Positions 1 through 8,499 of a stretch of DNA of 49,431 bases are shown here, one piece after another. Positions within the stretch are counted from its first letter, which is position 1. Each line of letters opens with the position of its first letter. The position numbers and the translations under genes were made by a program. The notes beneath the pieces are model-generated. The model saw only the letters and a list, made by a program, of their open reading frames with translations, did no database searches and was not told the origin of the DNA. This DNA is from Raskinella chloraquaticus (SeqCode) (GTDB taxonomy: Bacteria; Pseudomonadota; Alphaproteobacteria; Rhizobiales; UBA4765). The stretch spans positions 1-49,431 of the forward strand of contig DEZK01000042.1 of assembly GCA_002365175.1 (NCBI GenBank), given 5' to 3'.

Positions 1-962
1 GCGATCATATCAGCTTTGCCATCAACGAGGATCGCTTCGGCCTGATGCGCTTGTGTGATCATGCCGACCGCCATGGTCGGCAGGCCGGTTGCCTTTTTGA
101 CAGCCGCCGCAAAATGCACCTGATAGCCAGGCGCAACCGGAATCTTCTGCCGTGTGCTGACACCACCGGACGACACGTCGACAAAATCGGCGCCAAGCCG
201 TTTCAACTCACCGGCGAAGGCGAGGCAGTCGGCAATCTCAATTCCCTGATCGTCAACCCAGTCCGATCCGGTAATGCGGGCGCCGAGTGCGACACGGGGA
301 GGACAAATGGCTCTGACCGCCTCGAACACTTCGAGGGGAAAGCGCAGGCGCTTGTCGCGACTGCCGCCATAGCTATCGCTGCGCTGGTTGGCGACCGGCG
401 AACAGAACTGATGCAGGAGATAGCCATGGGCGGCATGAAGCTCGATGACGTCAACGCCAAGGCGTATCGCCCGCTCGCTTGCCGATACGAATTCCCCTTT
501 GACCCGCGCAAGGCCAGCTTCGTCGAGCGCCTGCGGGAGCGGGCCGCTTTCCTCATGCGCGATGGCTGACGGCGCTTCGGTAAGCCATGCCTCAGTCCCG
601 CTCAGCGGCTTGCCACCAAGCCACGGTTTCGCGGTCGACCCCTTGCGTCCGGCATGCGCGATCTGCATGCCGATGGGCGCCGGATTGATCGCCTTCATGG
701 CGGCGAATATGCGGGCAAAGGCCTGTTCCTGCATGTCATTGTAAAGCCCGGCACAGCCTGGAGTAATGCGGCCACGCGCGCTGACATGGGTGGCCTCGGT
801 GAAGATGAGCCCATAGCCCCCGGCCGCATAGCGCCCCAGGCTGATCATGTGCCAGTCATTCGGCACGCCCTCCTCGGCTGAATATTGGCACATGGGAGAT
901 ACGACGATGCGGTTGGGCAGGGTGGCGCCAGCCAGCGTTGCGGGAGAGAATAGTGCGGACAT
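1..962 (-). CDS. NADH:flavin oxidoreductase, old yellow enzyme family (YqjM-like), 3' end cut off
   Basis: Flavin-dependent ene-reductase of the old yellow enzyme superfamily, expected to use FMN and NAD(P)H to reduce activated C=C bonds in the cytoplasm. About 320 residues are visible; the C-terminus lies beyond the left edge. The class III (YqjM-like) hallmarks are present: PMCQYSA near residue 25 with the flavin-tuning Cys, IAHAGRKGS near residue 100, and HAAHGYLLHQF with SYGGS around residues 172-195. The start is the ATG at 962, preceded by a GACGAGG stretch. It lies 26 bases after the hydantoinase stop on the same strand, so it is probably the last visible gene of the catabolic operon. 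The physiological substrate cannot be read from the sequence. Confidence 0.93.
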   Translation of the reverse strand, partial: MSALFSPATLAGATLPNRIVVSPMCQYSAEEGVPNDWHMISLGRYAAGGYGLIFTEATHVSARGRITPGCAGLYNDMQEQAFARIFAAMKAINPAPIGMQIAHAGRKGSTAKPWLGGKPLSGTEAWLTEAPSAIAHEESGPLPQALDEAGLARVKGEFVSASERAIRLGVDVIELHAAHGYLLHQFCSPVANQRSDSYGGSRDKRLRFPLEVFEAVRAICPPRVALGARITGSDWVDDQGIEIADCLAFAGELKRLGADFVDVSSGGVSTRQKIPVAPGYQVHFAAAVKKATGLPTMAVGMITQAHQAEAILVDGKADMI

Positions 963-988
963 GAAAACCTCGTCGCTGATGTGGCGCG

Positions 989-2413
989 TCAATGTTGTGC
1001 GTTGCGCGTCGCATAGGGCGATCGCCCGCGCTCCAGGATGGCGCCATCGCCGGGTTGGCCGATGATCTTGCCGTTCTCGGCGACAATCTTGCCCTTTGCC
1101 ATCGTCATCACCGGCCAGCCGACCACTTCGAAGCCCTCCCAAGGCGTATAGTCGGAGCCGTGATGGAGTTTTGACTGGGTGATGGTCTCGCGCCGTTTGG
1201 CGTCCCACAGCACGATGTCGGCGTCAAAGCCCGGCGCGATCGAGCCCTTGCGTGGATAAAGCCCATACATCTTCGCGTGGTTGGTGGAGGAGAGGGCAAC
1301 GAATTGCTGCAGGCTGATGCGGCCCTTTGACACGCCTTCCGAAAACAGGATCGGCAGTCGTGTTTCGACACCAGGAATGCCATTGGGCACCCAGCGAAAC
1401 GAGGTGCGGCCTCGCGGGTTTAGCTTGCCGTCCGTGGCCTCGTAGCGGAACGGACAATGGTCGGATGAGAAGGTGTGGAACACGCCCTGTTGCAAGCCCT
1501 CCCAGATGGCGGCCTGGCTTTCCTTGTCGCGCGGTGGCGGCGAGCACACATATTTCGCGCCCGTCATATCCATGTTGAGGCCCTTCATATCATCCTCGGT
1601 GAGCGTGATGTATTGCGGGCAGGTCTCGGCATAGACCGGCAATCCGCGCTGCTGCGCCCAACGGATCTGCTCCATCGCCTCGCGCCCCGAGACGTGGACG
1701 ATCATCATTGGCACATCGAGCAGTTCGGCATGGCTGATGGCGCGATGCGCCGCCTCGCGCTCGACGATCTGCGGGCGCGAGGGCCCGTGATAATAGGGCG
1801 CCGTCTTGCCTTCCGCTTCCAGCCGCTCGGTCAGGTATTTGATGGAATCATAGCCCTCGCAATGAACCATCACGAGCGCCTGCTCGCGCCGCGCTACCGC
1901 AAAGACCTCCAGCAATTGCCGATCGTTCAGCACCAGATCATCATAGGTCATGAACACCTTGAACGAGGTGTAGCCGGCCTTGACCAGTGCCGGCAGCTCC
2001 TGCCCCAGAACGGTCGGCGTCGGATCGGAAATCACCAGATGGAACGATGTGTCGATCAGGCATTTGCCTACCGCCAGCTCACGATATTCCTCAACGCACT
2101 CACGCAAGCCCCGGCCGCGCTGCTGCATGGCAAACGGCATGATGGTAGTGTTGCCGCCAGCAGCAGCCGAGGCAGTGCCGGACGCGAAATCATCCGCCAT
2201 GACGATCCCTGGCCCCGAGGCCTGGGCGATATGCACATGGCTGTCGATGCCGCCAGGCAATACGAGGAGCCCGCTGGCGTCGATGATTTGACGGGCCCCG
2301 TCGATGACATCGGCAACCGCGACGATCCTGCCGCCCCGGATGCCGACATCGGCGCGTACCGTGTCGCTGGCAGTCACGACCGTGCCGCCGCGAATGGCCA
2401 CATCGTAATCCAT
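989..2413 (-). CDS. Dihydropyrimidinase/D-hydantoinase family amidohydrolase
   Basis: Cyclic amidohydrolase that opens hydantoin or dihydropyrimidine rings to N-carbamoyl amino acids, using a two-metal centre in a TIM barrel. The 474 residues match the family length. The metal ligands are all visible: H59 and H61 (DSHVHI), the carbamylated Lys K152 (SFKVFMTYDD), H184 (VMVHCEG), H240 (IVHVSG) and D318 (FSSDHCPF). Its ATG overlaps the amidase stop by one base (TAATG), indicating translational coupling. With an amidase and an M20 peptidase upstream it suggests a ring-opening and deacylation or decarbamoylation route. Whether the substrate is a hydantoin, a dihydropyrimidine or another cyclic imide is not determinable here. 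Confidence 0.93.
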   Translation of the reverse strand: MDYDVAIRGGTVVTASDTVRADVGIRGGRIVAVADVIDGARQIIDASGLLVLPGGIDSHVHIAQASGPGIVMADDFASGTASAAAGGNTTIMPFAMQQRGRGLRECVEEYRELAVGKCLIDTSFHLVISDPTPTVLGQELPALVKAGYTSFKVFMTYDDLVLNDRQLLEVFAVARREQALVMVHCEGYDSIKYLTERLEAEGKTAPYYHGPSRPQIVEREAAHRAISHAELLDVPMMIVHVSGREAMEQIRWAQQRGLPVYAETCPQYITLTEDDMKGLNMDMTGAKYVCSPPPRDKESQAAIWEGLQQGVFHTFSSDHCPFRYEATDGKLNPRGRTSFRWVPNGIPGVETRLPILFSEGVSKGRISLQQFVALSSTNHAKMYGLYPRKGSIAPGFDADIVLWDAKRRETITQSKLHHGSDYTPWEGFEVVGWPVMTMAKGKIVAENGKIIGQPGDGAILERGRSPYATRNAQH

Positions 2414-3918
2414 TACAGGCTCCTTGGTGCGATTTGCGTACGGTGTTGTGGTGGATGGGTGACGGGTTGATGCAGGCCGGGTTGGGCTTTCCTGAGTTTC
2501 TTGTCATCAGGCACGGGCCGGGCGAGCCCCGTTATCTTTGTCATGCTGTCTTCCAGTGCCGCTGCAGCCGACAGCGCGGCGATATCGCCTCTGAAGCGAC
2601 CGACAATTTGCAGACCGAACGGGAGACCATGCTCATCCCGCCCGGCCGGCAGGCAGATAGCGGGATTGGTCGCAAGCGTCACCACATAGGCAAGTCCGAG
2701 CCAGCGATAATAGATGTCAAGCTTCCGGCCATCGATCTCCATCACCGCCGGTTCGCGCCATGGAAATGGCGAAACGGACGCCATCGGTGACAAGATCAGA
2801 TCGAACTCCTGGTAGAGGTCCTGGAACTGGTTGAAATGCCGGGTGTGATCGTTGTGCGCGCTGCATAAATCGACAAACTGCAGCGACAATCCGAACTCCA
2901 CATTGGCGCGAACATGCGGGCCAAGAAGATGAGGCGCGTTCCGGTACGTGTCCTTGTGCTTGTCGACGAAACTCGCCGCGCGAAGCACGTCGAAGATGCG
3001 GTGCCCGTCGCCAAGTTTTGGCTTTACTTCATCGCAGGAATGGAAGAGATGCCGGATCGCCGCGATCTTGGCACGGAAGGCCTTGCGTACGGATTTTGCA
3101 ACCGCGCACTGGCCGAAATCCTCGGTGTAGCCGACGCGCAACCGCGACAGATCGCAAGGCGGCAGACTGGCAAGGGCCCGCGCCTCGATTGGCATCGCCA
3201 ACGGCTCATGGTCATTCATGCCCGCCTGCGCTGACAACAGCAACGCCAGGTCGCCGACGCTGCGCGCCATCGGTCCGGTTACCTGCAGCGGCGACCAGCC
3301 AAAGGCGCGCCCCGTATAGGGGACAATGCCGGGAGAGGGGCGAAATCCAACAACGCCGTTGAAGGCAGCCGGCGTGCGCAGCGATCCGCCCATGTCAGAG
3401 CCGGTCGCAAGCGCCAGCATGTGGGTTGCAAGCGCCACCGCCGACCCGCCCGATGAGCCGGAAGCGCTGAGCTTTGGGTCAAAGGCGTTACAGGTAGCCC
3501 CCCACACCTCGTTGACCGTATTGGCGCCCGCGCCGAATTCCGGCGTGTTGGTCTTGGCGGCGATGATGGCGCCTGCAGCGCGCAGCCGCGCCACCATGGC
3601 ACTGTCGGCTTTCGGTACGTTGCGGCGATGCTGCATCGAGCCATAGGTGGTGAGAAGTCCCGCTGTGTCGTCGAGATCCTTGATGCCGACCGGCAGGCCG
3701 TGCAGCGGCCCCAGCTTGTCGCCAGCCATCATCGCTTTTTCAGCTGCCTTGGCTGCCGCCAGCGCGGCCTTGTCATCTCGCGCGCAGATGGCGTTGACGG
3801 CGGGGTTCACCGCGTCCATGCGCGCCTGACAGTCTTTGATGATCTCGACGGGCGAGACTTCGCGCTTGCCGATCATGCGGCGCAGTTCGACGGCGCCCAT
3901 CATATGAAGATTGCTCAT
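2413..3918 (-). CDS. Amidase (amidase signature family)
   Basis: Hydrolase of the amidase signature family, cleaving carboxamides with a Ser-cisSer-Lys triad. About 501 residues. The triad is visible as K80 (VGIKDLDDT), S155 in the GSSGGS signature and S179 in GSDMGGSLR, with the usual 24-residue spacing between the two serines. The start at 3918 is preferred over the upstream ATG at 3933, because it follows GGAAGG at good spacing and overlaps the M20 peptidase stop as ATGA. The gene is therefore coupled to the genes on both sides. The C-terminal tail is long and basic. The family includes GatA, but the catabolic neighbours and the absence of gatB/gatC argue for a small-molecule amidase. Confidence 0.93.
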   Translation of the reverse strand: MSNLHMMGAVELRRMIGKREVSPVEIIKDCQARMDAVNPAVNAICARDDKAALAAAKAAEKAMMAGDKLGPLHGLPVGIKDLDDTAGLLTTYGSMQHRRNVPKADSAMVARLRAAGAIIAAKTNTPEFGAGANTVNEVWGATCNAFDPKLSASGSSGGSAVALATHMLALATGSDMGGSLRTPAAFNGVVGFRPSPGIVPYTGRAFGWSPLQVTGPMARSVGDLALLLSAQAGMNDHEPLAMPIEARALASLPPCDLSRLRVGYTEDFGQCAVAKSVRKAFRAKIAAIRHLFHSCDEVKPKLGDGHRIFDVLRAASFVDKHKDTYRNAPHLLGPHVRANVEFGLSLQFVDLCSAHNDHTRHFNQFQDLYQEFDLILSPMASVSPFPWREPAVMEIDGRKLDIYYRWLGLAYVVTLATNPAICLPAGRDEHGLPFGLQIVGRFRGDIAALSAAAALEDSMTKITGLARPVPDDKKLRKAQPGLHQPVTHPPQHRTQIAPRSL

Positions 3919-5333
3919 GCCCGTGCCTTCCATGTGCGGGCGGCTGCAAGCGTTGCCGCGCCTGATTGTCCAAGATCCCAGTAAAGCCCTGCCATTGCAC
4001 CCAGCCCTTCGCGCATCACCTGCGCCAGCACATGCTCATTGGGCGCGTGTTGCGAGCATGCCGGATAGGAATGCGGCACCCACACCGTCGGCAAATCGAG
4101 GATTTCACTGAAGACGTCGTTGGGAAGCGAGCCGCCAAGATTGGGCAGGATGACCGGTCGATAGCCGAGCGTCGCAGCCAGGCTGTCCGCTGCCCATTGC
4201 GCCCATGGGTGCTCGGGGTCAAGGCGGGTTGCCTTGAAGCTGTCATCGCGCCCGAGTGTAAGGGTAACGCGCTGGAAGCCGTGACGATCAAGATGACGGC
4301 GCAGCGCGGGCAGGATGTTGTCGGGATCGATATCAACCGTGAAGCGCAGCTGGCAGCGCGCCCAGGCGCGTGGCGGAATGGCGTTGACCGGTTCGGCTGG
4401 ATTGCCGCAGGTGAACGCCAGCATCTCGAAACTCGACCAGCCGAAGACCTTCTCGGCCATCGTCAGGCCAGGCTCCCCCCACCACGGCTCCAGCAACGGA
4501 CCTTTGTCGCCGCTCACAGGTTCGACGCCGGCCAGCGCCTTGCGAACCGAGGGCGGGATGCTGGTCGGCACCCAGTCAGCGATGCGTATCTGCCCCGTCG
4601 GGCCAACGATGGAGGCCAGCGCATGCGCCAGTTCAATGCCCGGATTGGAGAGCAGCCCGCCGAAATTGCCGGAATGATGGCCGCCCTGGCGCGCGTCAAC
4701 GGAAAGATCAATGAGCGCTGCCCCGCGCGTACCCAGATAAAGATTGGCGCGATCAGCCGAGAGGCGCGGGCCGTCCGAGCCGATCAGAATGTCCGCCGCG
4801 AAGGCCGCCTTCTCGCGTGCTGCCAACGCCCGCAGGCCGGGCGAGCCCATTTCCTCACCCATCTCGATGAGATATTTGGCATTGAAACCGAGCTTGCCGC
4901 GCGTGGCCAGAACCGCCGCGAGCGCTGCGATGTTGACGCTGTGCTGTCCCTTGTTGTCGGCGCTGCCGCGCCCATACCAGCGTCCGTCCCGCTCGATGAG
5001 CGACCATGGCGACAAACCCTCTGCCCATTGCCCCTCCTGCCCACGAATAACATCGCCATGGCCATAACCCAGAACCGTTGGCAGGCTGGTGTCTTCGATG
5101 CGTTCCGCCAGCAGAAAGGGCGCGTTGGCGCTGGGCTCGTGGAGGAGGCGGCATGTAAAGCCGAGCGTCTCGAGCGCGGGCCGCATCTCGGTTTCGAGAT
5201 AGCGGACGAGTTCGTCGGCCCGCTCAGCATTCTGGCTCTCGGTCTTGAATCCGACGCGGCGGGCGAGATCGCTTTGAAAGGCGCCGGTGTCGAAATGGTG
5301 ATGGGCGGCGGCGATCGCTTGAGTGCGGGTCAT
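3915..5333 (-). CDS. M20 family metallopeptidase/deacylase
   Basis: Zinc-dependent M20/M25/M40 hydrolase (ArgE/DapE/carboxypeptidase G2 group), acting on peptides, N-acyl or N-carbamoyl amino acids. About 472 residues from the ATG at 5333, which is preceded by AGAGGA; a longer reading to 5453 would start inside the metallophosphoesterase gene and has no family-like sequence. Metal and catalytic residues are seen at GHGD (H92), GRGSADNKGQH (D126) and the EMGEEMGSPG motif (E160/E161). A C-terminal HAPNEH supplies the last histidine. The stop overlaps the amidase start (ATGA). In this operon it may process the product of the hydantoinase or amidase; this is inference. Confidence 0.92.
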   Translation of the reverse strand: MTRTQAIAAAHHHFDTGAFQSDLARRVGFKTESQNAERADELVRYLETEMRPALETLGFTCRLLHEPSANAPFLLAERIEDTSLPTVLGYGHGDVIRGQEGQWAEGLSPWSLIERDGRWYGRGSADNKGQHSVNIAALAAVLATRGKLGFNAKYLIEMGEEMGSPGLRALAAREKAAFAADILIGSDGPRLSADRANLYLGTRGAALIDLSVDARQGGHHSGNFGGLLSNPGIELAHALASIVGPTGQIRIADWVPTSIPPSVRKALAGVEPVSGDKGPLLEPWWGEPGLTMAEKVFGWSSFEMLAFTCGNPAEPVNAIPPRAWARCQLRFTVDIDPDNILPALRRHLDRHGFQRVTLTLGRDDSFKATRLDPEHPWAQWAADSLAATLGYRPVILPNLGGSLPNDVFSEILDLPTVWVPHSYPACSQHAPNEHVLAQVMREGLGAMAGLYWDLGQSGAATLAAARTWKARA

Positions 5334-5367
5334 GGGTGATGAAGTCCTCTTGCTTGGTACCACAAGG

Positions 5368-6282
5368 CTAGACTGTCCATTCGCGCTTGTCGAAAGTGAT
5401 ATAGGCGCTGCCATCAAAACGCTGGGCGCTGACCGCGATGTGGAAACAATCATCGCTCCTGCTGAGATCGATCAGATTGAAACCTGCCGCAGCCGGGCCT
5501 CTCGTCGCTACGGCCGAGGCTGAAGAGGCGCCAGCCAGCACAAGCCTTTTTCCAAGGCACGACAATTGCCGGATGTCGCCGCGATGCGTGTGTCCATGAA
5601 GGATGAGCGGGCAATCGTGGCGCGCCATCACGTCAAGGAGCTGATCGCCATCACGCAGACGCTGAAGAGCGCTGAGCTGGGCCGTGTCTGGTGGATGATG
5701 AATGTGCAGCACCGGCACCTGCGCCGTACGATCAAGTGCAGCGAGCATTGCGTCCAGCCGTTGCATCTGCGCACGGCCGATTGCGCCTTCGGCGGAGAAG
5801 AGCCAGGTAGGGGTGCCGGAGCATAAGGTGATGAGCGCCAGCGGGCCGCTTGACCATACCTGCGGATAAGCCTCGCGTGGATCAGTGGCGGTTGTCGCCC
5901 CACCAGGCAGAAATCGTTCCCAATATGTCTGCAAACGGCGGATGGAGGCTGGCGTATAGGGATCGTGATTGCCTAGCGTCAAGGCAAGTGGCGCGATGGA
6001 CAACAAGTCTGAGAGAATCGTCGCGCCAGCTGCAAATTCGCTCGACATGCCAAGTTCGATGATGTCACCGCTGAGGGCAATTGCATCTGGTTCAGCGCCA
6101 GCAATTGCGGCCATTGTCAAATCCAGCCTGAACCGGCTATGCGCGCCGCGACCCCGCAGCCAGTTGATATATCCCAGCACCTGCTTGAGATGGACCGCTT
6201 CAATCCACGGCCTGGGCAGCGGCACGGGACTGATATGGAGATCGGAGAGATGGGCGATCCGCACCGCCCGGCCGCGATCCAT
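5368..6282 (-). CDS. Metallophosphoesterase (calcineurin-like)
   Basis: Member of the calcineurin-like binuclear metallophosphoesterase superfamily, 304 residues. The metal-binding blocks occur in the standard order: SDLH (D14, H16), SGDI (D73), GNHD (N105, H106), IHHPP, and HGHTHRGD near residue 221. This subgroup resembles cyclic-nucleotide or phosphodiester phosphatases, but the substrate is unknown. No signal peptide is visible, so it should be cytoplasmic. It starts 5 bases after the CoxG-like gene stop and ends 34 bases before the M20 gene, so it is carried on the same presumptive transcript. Its link to amide catabolism is unclear. Confidence 0.9.
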   Translation of the reverse strand: MDRGRAVRIAHLSDLHISPVPLPRPWIEAVHLKQVLGYINWLRGRGAHSRFRLDLTMAAIAGAEPDAIALSGDIIELGMSSEFAAGATILSDLLSIAPLALTLGNHDPYTPASIRRLQTYWERFLPGGATTATDPREAYPQVWSSGPLALITLCSGTPTWLFSAEGAIGRAQMQRLDAMLAALDRTAQVPVLHIHHPPDTAQLSALQRLRDGDQLLDVMARHDCPLILHGHTHRGDIRQLSCLGKRLVLAGASSASAVATRGPAAAGFNLIDLSRSDDCFHIAVSAQRFDGSAYITFDKREWTV

Positions 6283-6287
6283 CGCCG

Positions 6288-6746
6288 TCAGCCGATGCTG
6301 CTGTCCGCAGGTGCGACCGCCTTGCTAAAGGTGGTGAAGAAATCACCGGCGAGTTTCTTCGCGGTGCCATCGATGAGGCGGGCGCCGAGCTGGGCGATCT
6401 TGCCTCCAACCTGGGCGTTGACCTCGTAGTGAAGGATCGTTGCCGCCCCATCCTCCTCCAGCCGCACCTTGGCGCCACCCTTGGCAAAACCGGCGACGCC
6501 GCCGGCGCCTTCGCCGCTGATGGTATAGCTCTTCGGCGGATCAAGATCGCTGAGCGTCACCTTGCCGGCAAACGAGGCTTTGACCGGACCAATCTTGAGC
6601 GTGACGGTCGCTTTCATCTCGCTGTCCGAGAGCTTTTCAATCGTCTGGCATCCGGGAATGCACCCCTTGAGCACCTCCGGATCGTTGAGCGCTGCCCACA
6701 CTTTCTCGCGGCTGGCCTCGATCCGCTGTTCGCCGGTCATGTCCAT
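6288..6746 (-). CDS. CoxG-like SRPBCC (START-like) domain protein
   Basis: About 152 residues resembling the CO dehydrogenase subunit G (CoxG) family, a START/SRPBCC fold. The N-terminus has the typical EQRIEASREKVWAALNDPEV sequence and the conserved LKGCIPGC motif. The middle contains the Gly-rich GEGAGG...AKGG stretch and the C-terminus reads AKKLAGDFFTTF. CoxG has been described as a membrane anchor for CO dehydrogenase, but no cox structural genes are present here. Start at 6746 because AAGGAG lies 8-9 bases upstream; upstream codons lack family similarity and overlap the Lrp gene. It probably acts as an accessory or lipid-binding factor, function unknown. Confidence 0.88.
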   Translation of the reverse strand: MDMTGEQRIEASREKVWAALNDPEVLKGCIPGCQTIEKLSDSEMKATVTLKIGPVKASFAGKVTLSDLDPPKSYTISGEGAGGVAGFAKGGAKVRLEEDGAATILHYEVNAQVGGKIAQLGARLIDGTAKKLAGDFFTTFSKAVAPADSSIG

Positions 6747-6777
6747 CGCGCATGTCTCCTTGACATCAATCGCAAGC

Positions 6778-7239
6778 TCACGCCTGCCCCACCATCGGAT
6801 AGGCGGTTGTCGACTTGATCCGCTCCATGGCAAAGCGCGACGTCACGTTTTTGAGCGGTATCGTGCCAATCAGCCGTTTATAAAAACGGTCATAGGCCGC
6901 CATATCGGCAACCACGACGCGCAGCATATAATCGACATCGCCCGCCATGCGATAAAATTCCATCACCTCGGGCATCGCCGACGTCGCCTTGGCGAAGGTA
7001 TCAAGCCACTCCGCCGAATGATCGCTGGTCTCGATTGACACGAAAACCGTCAGGCCGAGACCGATTTTTTCCGGCGCCAGCAAGGCGACGCGCTTGGTGA
7101 TGATGCCCGCCGCCTCAAGCTTCTGGATACGCTTCCAGCACGGTGTCTGCGAGAGGCCGACCTTATCGGCCAGCTCGGCGATCGACAGGCTGGAATTGTC
7201 CTGAAGCTGGACAAGAATCTTGCGATCAATAGCGTCCAT
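6778..7239 (-). CDS. Lrp/AsnC family transcriptional regulator
   Basis: A 153-residue feast/famine regulator. The N-terminal helix-turn-helix runs over residues 1-60 (MDAIDRKILVQLQ..., with SIAELADKVGLSQTPCWKRI as the recognition region). The C-terminal RAM/ligand-binding domain includes the GDVDYMLRVVV segment. Such proteins form dimers to octamers and bind amino acids or related metabolites. Its position inside a co-directional catabolic run, 23 bases after the dehalogenase gene and 31 before the CoxG-like gene, suggests that it controls this operon in response to an amino-acid-like product. No operator could be identified with confidence. Confidence 0.95.
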   Translation of the reverse strand: MDAIDRKILVQLQDNSSLSIAELADKVGLSQTPCWKRIQKLEAAGIITKRVALLAPEKIGLGLTVFVSIETSDHSAEWLDTFAKATSAMPEVMEFYRMAGDVDYMLRVVVADMAAYDRFYKRLIGTIPLKNVTSRFAMERIKSTTAYPMVGQA

Positions 7240-7262
7240 GGTGGCGGGTCGCTCCTGTGCGA

Positions 7263-7982
7263 TCAGGCCAGCAATTTGGGCAGATCAGTGAGCCGGTTGA
7301 CCTCATGATCGGCGACGAAGCCGAGTTCTTCCGGGCGTGAGCGCAGGCGGCGGTACATTTCTGCCGGCCCCACCGGATAGGCCGGTGCGCCCCCTTCGGG
7401 CACACGGCGGATCCACGCGACGCGGAACCCGAATGCCTTGGCGCCGGTGACGTCGAAACTGTTCGACGACACAAAGAGCACTTCTTCCGGCTTCACACCG
7501 AACTTCTGTTCAACCAGCGCATAGGCGGCGGGATGCGGCTTGAACTTGCTTGCGCCGTCGACGCTGATGGAAGCATCAAGAATCTTGTCGAAGCCAGAAT
7601 TCTTCACCAGAGAATCGATCATGAACTGGCTGCCATTGGTCAGGATGGCAAGCTTGTAGCTCTTGAGCTGCTCAAGCGCCTCGCGCGATTCCGGGTAGGG
7701 GTCGAGATCGAGATATTTCTGAAACAGCGTTTCGATGATGGTCTCTGTGGGCTCGACACCTGCCGCTTTCAGCGAAAACACCAGCGAGGCGCGCGTGAGA
7801 AAGGTGAAGTCACGATAGGTCTGAAGCGATGTCTGCAGCCACGTGTATTCAAGCTGCTTGAGACGCCAGATCTGGGTGATGAGATCGCCATGCCCCGGGC
7901 ACAACTCTTCCGTCTTCTTATAAACCGAGTGAACGTCGTAAAGCGTTCCATACGCATCAAATACAAGTGCCTTGATTGTCAT
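7263..7982 (-). CDS. Haloacid dehalogenase type II (HAD superfamily)
   Basis: A 239-residue HAD-superfamily hydrolase of the L-2-haloacid dehalogenase type. The nucleophile D9 lies in VFDAYGTLYDV. Motif II is LTNGSQFM near residue 117, the conserved Lys is in SKFKPHPAAY near 150, and motif III is SSNSFDVTGAKAFGF near 175. Proteins with this signature hydrolyse 2-haloalkanoates through an ester intermediate. Some family members act on other small substrates, so real dehalogenase activity is not certain. It appears to be the first gene of the minus-strand run and is divergent from the DUF427 gene across 154 bases of AT-rich DNA. Confidence 0.9.
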   Translation of the reverse strand: MTIKALVFDAYGTLYDVHSVYKKTEELCPGHGDLITQIWRLKQLEYTWLQTSLQTYRDFTFLTRASLVFSLKAAGVEPTETIIETLFQKYLDLDPYPESREALEQLKSYKLAILTNGSQFMIDSLVKNSGFDKILDASISVDGASKFKPHPAAYALVEQKFGVKPEEVLFVSSNSFDVTGAKAFGFRVAWIRRVPEGGAPAYPVGPAEMYRRLRSRPEELGFVADHEVNRLTDLPKLLA

Positions 7983-7992
7983 CCTTGAGCCT

Positions 7993-8040
7993 CTTTTTTT
8001 AAACGCCTTACCCTTACCACATTAGGCTCATTAAAAAAAG
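7993..8040. repeat. 10-bp perfect inverted repeat in a divergent promoter region
   Basis: CTTTTTTTAA at 7993-8002 and TTAAAAAAAG at 8031-8040 form perfect inverted arms around a 28-base centre, in the AT-rich gap between the divergent dehalogenase and DUF427 genes. Such symmetry could mark a regulator operator or DNA-bending site, possibly for the Lrp-type protein of the operon. The arms are low in complexity, so chance is a real alternative. Confidence 0.4.
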
Positions 8041-8136
8041 TGTAGATCAATCAATAATTCGTTCGCCTGTCGCATTGCTGCCGCCATCCTGCGCCAACGC
8101 CTTGGGCGTGGCATGAGACAAAGCGGAGAATGAACC

Positions 8137-8499
8137 ATGAAAGCGATCAGCGCTGACCACCCGATTACCATCACGCCTTATCCGCAGGGTGTGCGTGTAC
8201 TGTTTGCGGGCGAAGTTCTGGCGCAAACCCGCCGGGCGCTGGCATTGAAGGAAGGCAGCTACCCGCCGGTGCTCTATATTCCCCGCGACGATGTGCGGAT
8301 GGATCTTTTCCGCAAGACGTCGAACGCCACCCATTGTCCCTACAAGGGGGAGGCCAGCTATTATTCGGCGCTGACCGCCAGCAAAAACTCTGAAAACGCC
8401 GCGTGGTCTTATGAGAAGCCTTTCGACCAGATGGCGCAGATCAAGGAGTATTTTGCCTTCTACCCGAACCGCGTTGATGCAATCGAGACGATTGATTAG
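8137..8499 (+). CDS. DUF427 domain-containing protein
   Basis: A 120-residue protein with the DUF427 fold signature: the GVRVLFAGEVLAQTRRAL strand region, the YPPVLYIPRDDV block near residues 43-55, and THCPYKGEASYY near residues 66-80. The function of this family is not established. Start ATG at 8137, preceded by GCGGAGA. It is the only plus-strand gene between two long minus-strand runs, and its last bases overlap the end of the TRAP permease gene (8496-8499) convergently. No signal peptide or membrane segment is present. Confidence 0.9.
   Translation: MKAISADHPITITPYPQGVRVLFAGEVLAQTRRALALKEGSYPPVLYIPRDDVRMDLFRKTSNATHCPYKGEASYYSALTASKNSENAAWSYEKPFDQMAQIKEYFAFYPNRVDAIETID

Noticed and set aside
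3966..5339. Plus-strand frame of 457 residues opposite the M20 peptidase
   Set aside because: Antisense shadow of a gene with well-defined catalytic motifs; no start context and no recognisable family.
8080..8115. Possible hairpin CCAACGCC-TT-GGGCGTGG before DUF427
   Set aside because: The arms mismatch when paired, and no T-run follows; not supported as a terminator or regulatory stem.
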